NCBI GenBank assembly: GCA_965278985.1
Contig: OZ257131.1
Coordinates: 2,852,001-2,916,000, forward strand
Direction of reading: 5' to 3'
Origin: CAISIP01 sp965278985
Lineage (GTDB): Bacteria; Pseudomonadota; Gammaproteobacteria; Burkholderiales; Burkholderiaceae_C
DNA: 64,000 nucleotides
Part shown: positions 17,749 through 26,638 of the stretch, in pieces
How the letters are laid out: the number at the start of each line of letters is the position of its first letter
Position numbering within the stretch: the first letter of the stretch is position 1
Made by a program: the position numbers and the translations under genes
Notes under the pieces: model-generated
Told to the model about the DNA's origin: nothing
The model's database searches: none
What the model saw: the letters and a program-made list of their open reading frames with translations, nothing else

Positions 17749-18978
17749 GTGACCAAGAAGAAGACTTTCCAGTACACCGCGGGTGCCGTGGCTGCCGTGA
17801 TCGCTCTCGCCATGGGGGCGGCGCATGCGCAGATCTCGGACGATGTGGTGCGCATCGGTGTCATGAACGACGCCAGCGGGCCCTACTCGGGTGCCGGTGG
17901 CGCGGGCTCGGTGCTCGCCGCGCGCATGGCCATCGAGGACTTCGGCGGCACCGTCGCCGGCAAGAAGATCGAGCTGGTCTCCGTGGACGACCAGAACAAG
18001 CCCGACGTGGGCCTGGCCGCCGCGCGCCGATGGATTGACACCGAGAAGGTCGACACCATCGTCGGCGGCTCGGCGACGTCCATCGCGCTCGGTGTGCAGT
18101 CCTTCATGAAGGAGAAGCAGAAGCCCTATCTGATCTCCGGCTCGATCTCCTCCGAGCTCACGGGCAAGGCCTGCTCGCCGATGGCCATCCAGTTCCTCAA
18201 CGACACCTACGCCATGCCCAAGGCGGGCGTGCAGTTGTTGATCAACAAGGGCATCAAGGACTTCTTCTTCATCACCGTCGACTACGCCTTCGGCGCCGCC
18301 CTGCAAGCCGAGGCCACGCGCTTCATCGAGGCGGCCGGTGGCAAGGTGGTGGGGTCGGTCAAGCATCCGCTGGGCGCGACCGACTACTCCTCGTACCTGC
18401 TGCAGGCCCAGTCCAGTGGCGCCAAGGGCATCGTGATCCTGAACGCCGGCCTGGACCTGTCCAACTCGCTCAAGCAGGCCGCGGAGTTCCGGTTGACGCG
18501 CAGTGGCCAGACGGTCAGCGTGTTCGGCATGACCATCAACAGCGTCACGGCCATGGGCCTGGACGTGGCGCAGGGCCTGAACATCACCGTCCCCTTCTAC
18601 TGGGACCAGAACGACGCGACCCGAGCCTGGAGCAAGCGCTTCATGGCCCGCAGCAACGGCGGTGTGCCACCCACCTTCACCAATGCCGGGGTCTACAGCG
18701 CCGTGGCCCATTACCTCAAGGCCATCAAGGACACCGGTACCGACGACGGCCCCAAGGTGATCGCCAGGATGAAGGCCACGCGCGTCAGTGATTTCATGAC
18801 ACTGAACGCGCCGATCCGCGAGGACGGCCAGGTCATGCGCGCGATCTACCCGGTGGAAGTGAAAACGCCCGCCGAGTCCAAATACAAATACGACTTTTAC
18901 AAGGTCGGCGCGCCGATCCCGCCCGAGCAGGTCTTTCGGCCCCTCGCGGAAGGTGGCTGCGACTTCGTCAAGAAGTGA
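17749..18978 (+). CDS. ABC transporter substrate-binding protein, LivK type (copy 2, tandem paralogue)
   Basis: 409 residues. It starts with GTG at 17749, supported by CCGGAGA just upstream. The signal peptide ends AAHA, and the mature N-terminus QISDDVVRIGVMNDASGPYS is almost that of copy 1. By eye most positions are the same, including KDFFFITVDYAFGAALQAEA and the C-terminus GGCDFVKK. Differences gather in the loops around residues 295-320, where ligand choice may differ. The gene follows copy 1 directly and probably arose by tandem duplication. It shares the LivGFHM core further downstream. Confidence 0.92.
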   Translation: MTKKKTFQYTAGAVAAVIALAMGAAHAQISDDVVRIGVMNDASGPYSGAGGAGSVLAARMAIEDFGGTVAGKKIELVSVDDQNKPDVGLAAARRWIDTEKVDTIVGGSATSIALGVQSFMKEKQKPYLISGSISSELTGKACSPMAIQFLNDTYAMPKAGVQLLINKGIKDFFFITVDYAFGAALQAEATRFIEAAGGKVVGSVKHPLGATDYSSYLLQAQSSGAKGIVILNAGLDLSNSLKQAAEFRLTRSGQTVSVFGMTINSVTAMGLDVAQGLNITVPFYWDQNDATRAWSKRFMARSNGGVPPTFTNAGVYSAVAHYLKAIKDTGTDDGPKVIARMKATRVSDFMTLNAPIREDGQVMRAIYPVEVKTPAESKYKYDFYKVGAPIPPEQVFRPLAEGGCDFVKK

Positions 18979-18999
18979 GCAAGGCCTGAAGGTCCGACC

Positions 19000-20163
19000 A
19001 TGACACAGCTTTTCTCTCCCATTGCGCTGCGTGGCATGACCGCACGCAACCGTGTGGTCATCCCGCCCATGCAGCAGTCTGCTGGTGTGGATGGCATGGC
19101 CGGTGACTGGCACCTGGCACACCTTGCGCGTTTCGCCATGGGCGGTGCGGGCATCGTCTTCGTCGAGTCCACCGCCGTCGAAGCGCGCGGGCGCAACACA
19201 CACGGGGATATCGGCATCTGGACGGACGCGCATGCCGCGCCGCTGGCGCGCATCGCGGAATCGTTGCGCAGCCACGGTGCGGTGCCGGCCATCCAGCTGG
19301 GCCATACCGGGCGCAAGGCAGGCATGCAGAAGTCGTGGCTGGGCCATGGCCCGCTGACGCCGGCCGACGCAGAACGTGGGGAGCCCGCCTGGCCCGCCGC
19401 GGCCCCCAGCCCGCTGCCCGTGGGGCCTGGCTGGCCCACGCCCGAGGTTCTGCAGACGGCCGATGTGGAGCAGCTGGTGCAGGCCTGGGGCGCAGGCGCA
19501 CGCCGTGCGCGCGACGCCGGCTTCGAGGCGCTGGAAGTGCATGGTGCCCATGGCTACCTGATCCACCAGTTCCTCTCGCCCGTGGCCAACCACCGCACGG
19601 ACCGCTTCGGCGAGGACCGCTGGCGCTTCGCGCTCGACGTGGCCGAGGCCGTGCGCCGTGAGTGGCCCGAGGACAAGCCGCTGTTCTGGCGCGTGTCGCT
19701 GGCCGCCGTGGAGGACGGTGGCCTGGAATTCGACGAGATGGTGGGCCTGCTGCGCGCCTTGAAGGAACGCGGCGTGGACGTGGTGGACTGCTCCTCGGGC
19801 GGTGGCATTTCCAGCTACCCCACGCAGGGCAAGTCCGTCTCCAACAACCTGCTGTTCCGCGCCGAAGAAGCCGCGCGACTGCGGGCAGCCACGGGCCTGG
19901 CGGTGATGGCCGTGGGCCTGGTCATCGACCCGCAGGACGCGGAAGCCTACCTGCAGGCCGGCCAGGCCGACCTGGTGGCCGTGGGCCGCGAGGCACTCTA
20001 CAACCCCAGTTGGGCCCACCACGCCGAGCTGGCGCTGGGCGCCAACCAGGACTACAGCAGCTGGCCGCAGAACTACCGGACCTACCTGGTGCGCCGCGCT
20101 GCCGCCGCCGACCCCGTGCGCGCAACAGCCATCGCGAAAGCCGCAAGGATCGCAACAACATGA
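19000..20163 (+). CDS. NADH:flavin oxidoreductase, Old Yellow Enzyme family
   Basis: 387 residues, the size of single-domain OYE/YqjM-type reductases, without the Fe-S and second flavin domains of dienoyl-CoA reductases. The FMN barrel start LFSPIALRGMTARNRVVIPPM and the substrate-binding His pair in HGAHGYLIHQFLSP (about 181 and 184) are present, as is the LGHTGRKAG loop. These enzymes reduce the C=C bond of alpha,beta-unsaturated ketones with NAD(P)H. Next to a BVMO and a lactonase, it could turn an enone into the saturated ketone that the BVMO attacks. Its stop overlaps the next start (ATGA). Confidence 0.9.
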   Translation: MTQLFSPIALRGMTARNRVVIPPMQQSAGVDGMAGDWHLAHLARFAMGGAGIVFVESTAVEARGRNTHGDIGIWTDAHAAPLARIAESLRSHGAVPAIQLGHTGRKAGMQKSWLGHGPLTPADAERGEPAWPAAAPSPLPVGPGWPTPEVLQTADVEQLVQAWGAGARRARDAGFEALEVHGAHGYLIHQFLSPVANHRTDRFGEDRWRFALDVAEAVRREWPEDKPLFWRVSLAAVEDGGLEFDEMVGLLRALKERGVDVVDCSSGGGISSYPTQGKSVSNNLLFRAEEAARLRAATGLAVMAVGLVIDPQDAEAYLQAGQADLVAVGREALYNPSWAHHAELALGANQDYSSWPQNYRTYLVRRAAAADPVRATAIAKAARIATT

Positions 20164-21056
20164 CACACAAGACCACCGAGACACGCACGGAAATCGTCGG
20201 CACCACCCGTGACCGCCTGGGCGAATGCCCGCTGTGGGACACGCGCGACCAGTCGCTGTACTGGATCGACTCCAAGGCGCGCCTGGTGCGCCGCCTGCGC
20301 AGCGGTGAGTACCGTGAATGGGCCACGCCCAGCGACGTGGGCTCCATCGCGCTCACGCAGCAAGGCCGCGTGGTGCTGTCGCTTGAAGACGGCTTCCACC
20401 TGCTGGAGCTGGGCACCGGCGCCACGCGCCGGTTGGCCGAGATCGTGCACAAGGGCCCTTCGATGCGCATGAACGACGGCCGCACCGACCGCCAGGGCCG
20501 CTTCGTCGCCGGCTCGATGGTGATGGGCCGCCATGACAAGGACGGCGCCTACTACCGCCTCGACACCGACGGCAGCGCCACCAAGCTCTTCGACGGTATC
20601 GCACTGGCCAACGCCACCTGCTTCAGCCCCGACGGCCGCACGCTGTACCACGCCGACAGCTTCAGCGACACCGTGAGCGCCGTGGACTACGACCCCGCCA
20701 CCGGCGCCGTGGGCCCGCGCCGCGCGGCCTTCAACACGCGACCCCATGGCTCGGCGCCCGATGGCACCACCGTGGACGCCGACGGCAACCTGTGGGTCGC
20801 CCTGGTGCAGGCCAACAAGGTCGGTTGCTTCACACCCACGGGCGAGCTGTTGCGCCTGCTCGACTCGCCCGCGCCCTACCCTACCTGCCCCTGCTTCGGC
20901 GGGACCGACCTCGACATCCTCTACGTGACCAGCATCAGCAACAGCGGCAACCTCATGAAGAGCGACCATCCCGATGCCGGCGCCATGGTGGCCTTCCACG
21001 GCCTGGGCGTGAAGGGCCTGCCCGAGGTGCTGTTCGACGACAGGAACCTGCCATGA
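20160..21056 (+). CDS. SMP-30/gluconolactonase/LRE family hydrolase
   Basis: 298 residues. The six-bladed propeller family is recognised by RLGECPLWD (metal-binding Glu), MRMNDGRTDRQGRFVAGSM (Asn and Asp ligands) and APDGTTVDADGNLWVAL (third acidic ligand). Members are metal-dependent lactonases. Here, in a cluster with a Baeyer-Villiger monooxygenase, hydrolysis of the lactone made by that enzyme is the most economical role, though sugar lactonase activity cannot be excluded. The ATG at 20160 overlaps the OYE stop, and its own stop overlaps livG by four bases, so it is tightly coupled to both. Confidence 0.88.
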   Translation: MTHKTTETRTEIVGTTRDRLGECPLWDTRDQSLYWIDSKARLVRRLRSGEYREWATPSDVGSIALTQQGRVVLSLEDGFHLLELGTGATRRLAEIVHKGPSMRMNDGRTDRQGRFVAGSMVMGRHDKDGAYYRLDTDGSATKLFDGIALANATCFSPDGRTLYHADSFSDTVSAVDYDPATGAVGPRRAAFNTRPHGSAPDGTTVDADGNLWVALVQANKVGCFTPTGELLRLLDSPAPYPTCPCFGGTDLDILYVTSISNSGNLMKSDHPDAGAMVAFHGLGVKGLPEVLFDDRNLP

Positions 21057-21829
21057 GCGCAACCACCCTCTCCGGCGACGACATCATCCTGCGCACCGAG
21101 GGGCTGTCCAAGCAGTTCCTGGGCTTCCACGCGGTGCGCAACGTGGCGCTGAACATCCGGCGCCACAGCATCCACGCCTTGATCGGCCCGAACGGCGCCG
21201 GCAAGACCACCTGCTTCAACCTGCTGACCACGACGATCCCGTCCAGCGCAGGACGCATCTGGTACAACGGCCGCGACATCACCAAGAGCGACCCCGCCGC
21301 GGTAGCCACCAGCGGCATGGTGCGCTCCTTCCAGATCTCGGCCGTGTTCGGCCAGATGAGCGTGCTGGACAACGTGCGGGTGGCACTGCAGCGCAAGTCG
21401 GGCGGCAGCTTCGCCTTCTGGCGCAGCAACAAGGTGCTGGACCGCCACAACGAGCGCGCCCGCGAACTGCTGGCCTCCGTGAACCTCACGCGTTACGAAC
21501 AGCACACCGCCGCCGACCTGTCCTACGGCCGCAAGCGCGCGCTGGAGCTGGCCACCACGCTGGCGCTGGAGCCCGAGCTGATCCTGCTGGACGAACCCAT
21601 CGCCGGCCTGGGCCACGAAGACATCGGCCCTGTCACCAAGCTCATCGCAGAGGTGGCAAAGCAGCGCACCGTGCTGATGGTGGAACACAACATGAAGGTG
21701 GTCGCCGAGCTGTGTGACCGCATCACCGTGCTGCAGTCCGGCGAAGTGCTGGCCGAAGGCAGCTACCAGGAAGTCTCGAACGATCCGCGCGTGCGCGAGG
21801 CGTACGTCGGCGGAGGTGCCCATGCCTGA
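21053..21829 (+). CDS. livG: ABC transporter ATP-binding protein, LivG type
   Basis: 258 residues. Walker A GPNGAGKTT, the signature region DLSYGRKRALELATTLALEP and Walker B LILLDEPIAGLG are intact, and the family-specific C-terminal extension (VLAEGSYQEVSNDPRVREAY) is present. It is one of the two ATPases of a high-affinity branched-chain-type importer. It overlaps the lactonase upstream and livF downstream. The gene symbol reflects family; the transported compound is probably the cluster's own substrate acid. Confidence 0.92.
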   Translation: MSATTLSGDDIILRTEGLSKQFLGFHAVRNVALNIRRHSIHALIGPNGAGKTTCFNLLTTTIPSSAGRIWYNGRDITKSDPAAVATSGMVRSFQISAVFGQMSVLDNVRVALQRKSGGSFAFWRSNKVLDRHNERARELLASVNLTRYEQHTAADLSYGRKRALELATTLALEPELILLDEPIAGLGHEDIGPVTKLIAEVAKQRTVLMVEHNMKVVAELCDRITVLQSGEVLAEGSYQEVSNDPRVREAYVGGGAHA

Positions 21830-22544
21830 CCACAACGACAAGAACACCCTCGCGCTGGATGTGCGCAACCTCACCGGCCACTACGGCGAGACGCAGGCCC
21901 TGCACGGCATCGACTTCCAGGTGAAGCCTGGCGAGGTGGTCTGCCTGCTGGGCCGCAACGGCGCCGGCAAGACCACCACGCTGCGCGCCGTGATCGGCCT
22001 GCTGACCAAGCGCCAGGGCAATATCACCGTCTACGGCAAGGACACGCAGGGCATGGCGCCCGAGGACATCGCGCGCCTGGGCGTGGCCTATTGCCCCGAG
22101 GAGCGTGGCATCTTCGCCAGCCTGGACGTGGAGGAGAACCTGATGCTGCCCCCGGTGCTGATGCCCGGCGGCATGACGGTGAACGAGATCTACACCTTGT
22201 TCCCCAACCTCAAGCTGCGCCGCAAGAGCCCGGGCACGCGCCTGTCGGGCGGTGAGCAGCAGATGCTGGCGATCGGCCGCATCCTGCGCACCGGCGCCAA
22301 GCTGCTGCTGCTGGACGAATGCACCGAAGGCCTGGCGCCCGTGATCATCGACAAGATCGGCGAGGCCATTGGCATCCTGCGCCAGCGCGGCTTCACCATC
22401 CTCATGGTGGAACAGAACTTCCGCTTCGCCTCCGGCGTGGGCGACCGTTTCTATGTGGTGGAAGAAGGCCGCGTAATCGAGACCTTCGACCGCGCAGCCA
22501 TCACCGCCGACCGCGCACGCATCGAGGCCCTGCTGGGCGTGTAA
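21822..22544 (+). CDS. livF: ABC transporter ATP-binding protein, LivF type
   Basis: 240 residues. Walker A GRNGAGKTT, signature LSGGEQQMLAIGRIL and Walker B LLLLDECTEGLAP are present. The residue after the catalytic Glu is Cys where Pro is usual (DEC for DEP), a mild variant. The start at 21822 overlaps livG by eight bases. It pairs with LivG to power uptake by the LivH/LivM membrane proteins. Confidence 0.92.
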   Translation: MPDHNDKNTLALDVRNLTGHYGETQALHGIDFQVKPGEVVCLLGRNGAGKTTTLRAVIGLLTKRQGNITVYGKDTQGMAPEDIARLGVAYCPEERGIFASLDVEENLMLPPVLMPGGMTVNEIYTLFPNLKLRRKSPGTRLSGGEQQMLAIGRILRTGAKLLLLDECTEGLAPVIIDKIGEAIGILRQRGFTILMVEQNFRFASGVGDRFYVVEEGRVIETFDRAAITADRARIEALLGV

Positions 22545-22585
22545 GCGCACCTCGGCCACACAAAAGAATCTCTGGAGAATCGCAG

Positions 22586-23470
22586 ATGCCGGATACCTTG
22601 TTCGGATTTCCCATGGCCGCCATCGTCGGGCAGGTGCTGGTGGGCATGATCAACGGCTCGCTTTACGCCCTCATGAGCCTGGGGCTGGCCATCATCTTCG
22701 GCCTGTTGCGCGTGGTGAACTTCGCGCACGGCGCGCAGTACATGCTGGGCGCTTTCGTGGCCTGGGGCCTGCTGGAATACGTGGGCCTGAGCTACTGGTG
22801 GGCGCTGCTGATCGCGCCGCTGGTGGTGGGCGCCACCGGGCTGGCGCTGGAGCGCACGCTGCTGCGCAAGCTCTACCACCTGGACCACGTCTACGCGCTG
22901 CTGCTGACCTTCGGCTTCGCGCTGATCCTGGAAGGCGCCTTCCGCTACAAGTTCGGCGCCACGGGCCAGCCCTACCCCAACCCCATCGCGGGCGGGCTGG
23001 AGACCGACATGGCCTTCTTCCCCTGGTACCGCCTGTGGGTCATCGTCGCGTCCATGGGCATGTGCCTCGTGACCTGGTTCGTGATCGAGCGCACCAAGCT
23101 CGGCTCGTACCTGCGTGCCGCCACCGAGAACCCGAACCTCGTGCGGACCTTCGGCGTGCGTGTGCCGCGCATGCTGATGCTGACCTACGGCCTGGGCGTG
23201 GCGCTGGCCGGCTTCAGCGGCGTGATGGCCGCGCCCATCTACCAGGTGAACCCGCTCATGGGCTCGCAGCTGATCATCGTGGTCTTCGCCGTGGTGGTGA
23301 TCGGCGGCATGGGCTCCATCATGGGCGCCATCGTGGCCGGCTTCACGCTGGGGATCATCGAGGGCATCACCAAGGTGGTCTATCCGGACGGCGCGGGCAT
23401 GGTGGTGTTCGTGCTGATGCTGATCACGCTGGCCGTGCGGCCCAACGGCCTCTTCGGCAGCAAGACCTGA
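22586..23470 (+). CDS. livH: Branched-chain-type ABC transporter permease, LivH type
   Basis: 294 residues, very hydrophobic with about eight membrane segments. The family pattern GMINGSLYALMSLGLAIIFG and VVNFAHGAQYMLGAF near the N-terminus, the GVRVPRMLMLTYGLG cytoplasmic coupling region, and the GGMGSIMGAIVAG motif are typical of LivH. A TGGAGAA ribosome site precedes the ATG at 22586. It forms the membrane channel with LivM. Confidence 0.92.
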   Translation: MPDTLFGFPMAAIVGQVLVGMINGSLYALMSLGLAIIFGLLRVVNFAHGAQYMLGAFVAWGLLEYVGLSYWWALLIAPLVVGATGLALERTLLRKLYHLDHVYALLLTFGFALILEGAFRYKFGATGQPYPNPIAGGLETDMAFFPWYRLWVIVASMGMCLVTWFVIERTKLGSYLRAATENPNLVRTFGVRVPRMLMLTYGLGVALAGFSGVMAAPIYQVNPLMGSQLIIVVFAVVVIGGMGSIMGAIVAGFTLGIIEGITKVVYPDGAGMVVFVLMLITLAVRPNGLFGSKT

Positions 23471-23491
23471 AGTGAACAGGACGACAACGAC

Positions 23492-24451
23492 ATGACCGAC
23501 ACCACCCACCGCCTCGCGCGCTACCAGCGCCCGTTCCTGATCGCCGGCGCCATCGTGCTGCTGGTTGCGCCCTTCCTGGCCTACCCGATCTTCCTGATGA
23601 AGCTGCTGTGCTTCGCACTGCTGGCCGCCTCGCTGAACCTGATGATCGGCTACGTGGGCCTGCTGTCCTTCGGGCACGCCATGTTCTTCGGCGCAGCCGC
23701 CTATGCCACGGCCCATTCCACCAAGGTCTGGGGCTTCGACCCGGCGCTGGGCGTGCTCTTCGGCGCGGCTGTCGCCGCCTTCATCGGCGCCACCACGGGC
23801 CTCTTGGCCATCCGTCGCGCGGGCATCGCCTTCTCGATGATCACGCTGGCCTGCGCGCAGCTGGTCTACTTCATTGCGCTGCGCTCGCCCTTCACGGGCG
23901 GAGAAGACGGCATCCAGAACGTGCCGCGCGGCCACCTGCTGGGCTTGCTGGACCTGGCCGACAACACCACGCTGTACTACGTGGTCATGGTGGTCGTGGT
24001 GGCCGCCTTCTGGCTGATCTGGCGCATCGTGCACTCGCCCTTCGGCCAGGTGCTGACCGCCATCCGCGACAACGAGCCACGCGCCATCTCGCTGGGCTAC
24101 CGCGTCAACCAGTACAAGCTGCTGGCCTTCACGCTGTCGGCCGCGCTCGCGGGCCTGGCCGGCGGCATGAAGAGCATCGTGTTCCAGATCGCCACGCTCA
24201 ACGACGTGAGCTGGACCACTTCCGGAGAAGCCCTGCTGATGGGCATCGTCGGCGGGCTGCAGACCATGCTGGGCCCCGTGGCGGGTGCGATCGTGGTCGT
24301 GACCATGGCCAACTCGCTGTCGGGCTTCGCCGAGGCCGTGATGATCATCCAGGGTGCGGTCTTCGTGCTGGTGGTGATGCTGTTCCGCAAGGGCATCGTG
24401 GGAGAGGTCAACGCCTTCCTGAACCGCCGCGCATCCCGTGACACTGTCTGA
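23492..24451 (+). CDS. livM: Branched-chain-type ABC transporter permease, LivM type
   Basis: 319 residues with many membrane segments. LivM features are ASLNLMIGYVGLLSFGHAMF, AIRDNEPRAISLGYRVNQYK and the GGLQTMLGPVAGAIV region near the end. It lies 21 bases after livH. It completes the ABC importer whose receptors are the tandem genes at 16485-18978. Two SDR genes follow in the same direction. Confidence 0.92.
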   Translation: MTDTTHRLARYQRPFLIAGAIVLLVAPFLAYPIFLMKLLCFALLAASLNLMIGYVGLLSFGHAMFFGAAAYATAHSTKVWGFDPALGVLFGAAVAAFIGATTGLLAIRRAGIAFSMITLACAQLVYFIALRSPFTGGEDGIQNVPRGHLLGLLDLADNTTLYYVVMVVVVAAFWLIWRIVHSPFGQVLTAIRDNEPRAISLGYRVNQYKLLAFTLSAALAGLAGGMKSIVFQIATLNDVSWTTSGEALLMGIVGGLQTMLGPVAGAIVVVTMANSLSGFAEAVMIIQGAVFVLVVMLFRKGIVGEVNAFLNRRASRDTV

Positions 24452-24476
24452 CGCACTCGACACCGGAGACCACCCC

Positions 24477-25250
24477 ATGACCACGAACACCGTTTCTCCC
24501 CGTCTGCTCGAAGGCCGCCTGGCCCTGGTGACCGGCGCGCGCGCCGGCATCGGCCGCGCCATCGCCCTGCAATACGCCCAGGCCGGCGCCCGCGTGGTGC
24601 TGGCGGACCTCAGCGCCGAGGACTGTGCCGCCACGGTGGCCGAGATCACCGCGGCCGGTGGCCAGGCCTGGGCCTTCTCGCTGGACATCACCGACATCGA
24701 GGCCTGCGCCGCGCTGGCCGAACGCGTGGGCCGCGAGATCGGCACGCTGGACACGCTGGTCAACAACGCCGGCATCCTGATCCGCGAAGGCATCGACACA
24801 CCCGACGTGCACCGCAAGATCCGCAAGGTCTTCGACGTGAATGTGATGGGTGGCTTCAACGTGCTGCACGCCTTCCTGCCCGCGCTGCGCAAAACACGCG
24901 GCTGCGTCATCAACATCGCCTCGGGCGCGGCCTTCATCGCGCAGGCCGGCTGCATCGGGTATTCCGGCTCCAAGGGCGCCGTGAAGATGCTCACGCAGAC
25001 CATGGCCGTGGACCTGGCGCCCGACGGCATCCGCGTCAACGCCATCGCCCCCGGCGTGATCGACACCCCCATGACCGAGGCCACGCGTGGCGACGCCAAG
25101 CGCCTGGAAGGTTTCCTCAAGCGCACCCCGCTGGGCCGTGTGGGGCAGCCCGACGAGATCGCGGCGCCAGCGGTGTTCCTGGCATCCAGCATGGCCAGCT
25201 ACATCAACGGTGTGACGCTGCCCGTGGATGGCGGCGTGCTGGCAACCTGA
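24477..25250 (+). CDS. SDR family oxidoreductase (third of four)
   Basis: 257 residues from ATG 24477, which has CCGGAGACC upstream; a longer frame from 24438 is less likely. Motifs: TGARAGIG, NNAGILI, the catalytic Ser in NIASGAAFI and YSGSK (Y-x3-K), then AIAPGVIDTPMTEA. It lies 25 bases after livM and 10 bases before another SDR. A role as a pathway alcohol dehydrogenase is probable but unassigned. Confidence 0.9.
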   Translation: MTTNTVSPRLLEGRLALVTGARAGIGRAIALQYAQAGARVVLADLSAEDCAATVAEITAAGGQAWAFSLDITDIEACAALAERVGREIGTLDTLVNNAGILIREGIDTPDVHRKIRKVFDVNVMGGFNVLHAFLPALRKTRGCVINIASGAAFIAQAGCIGYSGSKGAVKMLTQTMAVDLAPDGIRVNAIAPGVIDTPMTEATRGDAKRLEGFLKRTPLGRVGQPDEIAAPAVFLASSMASYINGVTLPVDGGVLAT

Positions 25251-25260
25251 AGACCGCACC

Positions 25261-26064
25261 ATGGCAACGACCCAAGGCATGCGTTTCCTCCTGACCGGCG
25301 CCGCCCGCGGCATCGGCCGCGCCATGGCCGAACGCCTGGCCCGTGACTCCCTGCAACGCCATGGCGCCCCCGCGCGCATGGTGCTGGCCGACCTGCACGG
25401 TGACGAGCTGGAAGCGCTGGCCGCCACGCTGCGCGCCCAAGGCCACGAGGTCATCCCCGTCACCGCCGACATGGCCGACCCCGCCTCCCCCACGCGGCTG
25501 GTGGATGCCGCCCAGGCCTTCGGCGGCCTGGAAGCCGTGGTCAGCAACGCCGGCTTCGCCATCCCCAGCCCGCTGCTCACCGCGCGCATGGACGACTGGG
25601 ACAAGGTCTTCGCCGTGCACGTGCGCGCAGCCTGGCTGCTGGGCCAGGCCGCACACCCGCTGCTCAAGGCCGCGCGTGGCAGCATCGTCATCACCACCTC
25701 CATCTCTGGCAGCAATGCCACCGCGCCGCTGGCCGCCTACAGCCCCAGCAAGGCAGCCGCGCTGATGCTGGTCAAGCAGATGGCGCTCGAATGGGGGCCG
25801 GACGGCATCCGCGCGAACGCGCTGTCACCCGGCATCACCGAGACACCCCGCACCGCACCGGTGTACGCCGACCCGAGATCCCGCGCCCAGCGCGAGTCCC
25901 GTGTGCCGCTGCGCCGCATCGCCGTTGCCGAGGACATGGCCAATGCGCTGTCGTTCCTGGTGGGGCCGGATGCGGGCTATGTGAACGGGGTGGACCTGCT
26001 GGTGGACGGCGGGTTGGCGAACGGGTTGATGGGAAGCCTCAACATGGGTGGCTGGCAGGGGTAG
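25261..26064 (+). CDS. SDR family oxidoreductase (fourth of four)
   Basis: 267 residues. Motifs: TGAARGIG, SNAGFAIPSP, the Ser region TTSISGSNATA and YSPSK (Y-x3-K), then NALSPGITETPRT. It is the last gene of the plus-strand catabolic array. Two pieces of its sequence (25714-25746 and 25882-25911) recur joined together at 27002-27065 beyond the vapBC module, so a second, now ruined copy once existed. Substrate unknown. Confidence 0.9.
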   Translation: MATTQGMRFLLTGAARGIGRAMAERLARDSLQRHGAPARMVLADLHGDELEALAATLRAQGHEVIPVTADMADPASPTRLVDAAQAFGGLEAVVSNAGFAIPSPLLTARMDDWDKVFAVHVRAAWLLGQAAHPLLKAARGSIVITTSISGSNATAPLAAYSPSKAAALMLVKQMALEWGPDGIRANALSPGITETPRTAPVYADPRSRAQRESRVPLRRIAVAEDMANALSFLVGPDAGYVNGVDLLVDGGLANGLMGSLNMGGWQG

Positions 26065-26197
26065 CGAGGCAGAGACCGGGGGCCAAACGCTGGCCCGGAT
26101 GTTCAGCGCTGGGTGCTGCCCAAGAATTCGATCAAGAGGATCTGGAAAATGCGGCATCCATCATGTCGCCATGCGCATTGGGGAATCCTCGTCCTCC

Positions 26198-26638
26198 CTA
26201 CGCCTCCACCGCGACGCCGACATCCGCGTGCAAGGCAATCAGACCTTTGTCGAAGCTGGCCAATTTGCCACCATGGTGGCGAGCCAAACTCGCAAGGTAG
26301 GCGTCGGTCACCTGCCGATGGCCCATGACCCCGTACCAGCGTACTTCTTCATAGGGCAGCACGTCGGGCCAGAAATGATGTCTCTCATGGGCAGTCACCA
26401 CACCTAGCAACGCAAGTGCCTGATCGACTCCGTGGTTGCCGAGGCGCATGACCAGGCGCAGCAGCGTTCCCTGCGTGATCGGGCACGTTGCGAACCCGCT
26501 TTTCGATTCCGCGAACCATCGGCGTGCCGGTGCATGGTGCACATGCGATTCGTCGATCAACGCGTAGAGCACATTGCCGTCCAGTAGATACACGGCATCC
26601 GACACCTTGCGCCTGGAAACGGGCCGTCCAGGCATCAC
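26198..26638 (-). CDS. vapC: PIN domain toxin, VapC family
   Basis: 146 residues. The PIN core is visible: YLLDGNVLYALIDESHVHH (first catalytic Asp), CPITQGTLLRLV, and QVTDAYLASLARHHGGKLAS followed by FDKGL (late Asp residues). VapC toxins are Mg-dependent ribonucleases, often cutting tRNA. At the second acidic position, where many relatives have Glu, this protein has Gln in PITQG; several relatives share this, so activity is not ruled out. It overlaps vapB by four bases. The ATG at 26638 gives a basic leader; a start a few residues later is possible. Confidence 0.85.
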   Translation of the reverse strand: MMPGRPVSRRKVSDAVYLLDGNVLYALIDESHVHHAPARRWFAESKSGFATCPITQGTLLRLVMRLGNHGVDQALALLGVVTAHERHHFWPDVLPYEEVRWYGVMGHRQVTDAYLASLARHHGGKLASFDKGLIALHADVGVAVEA

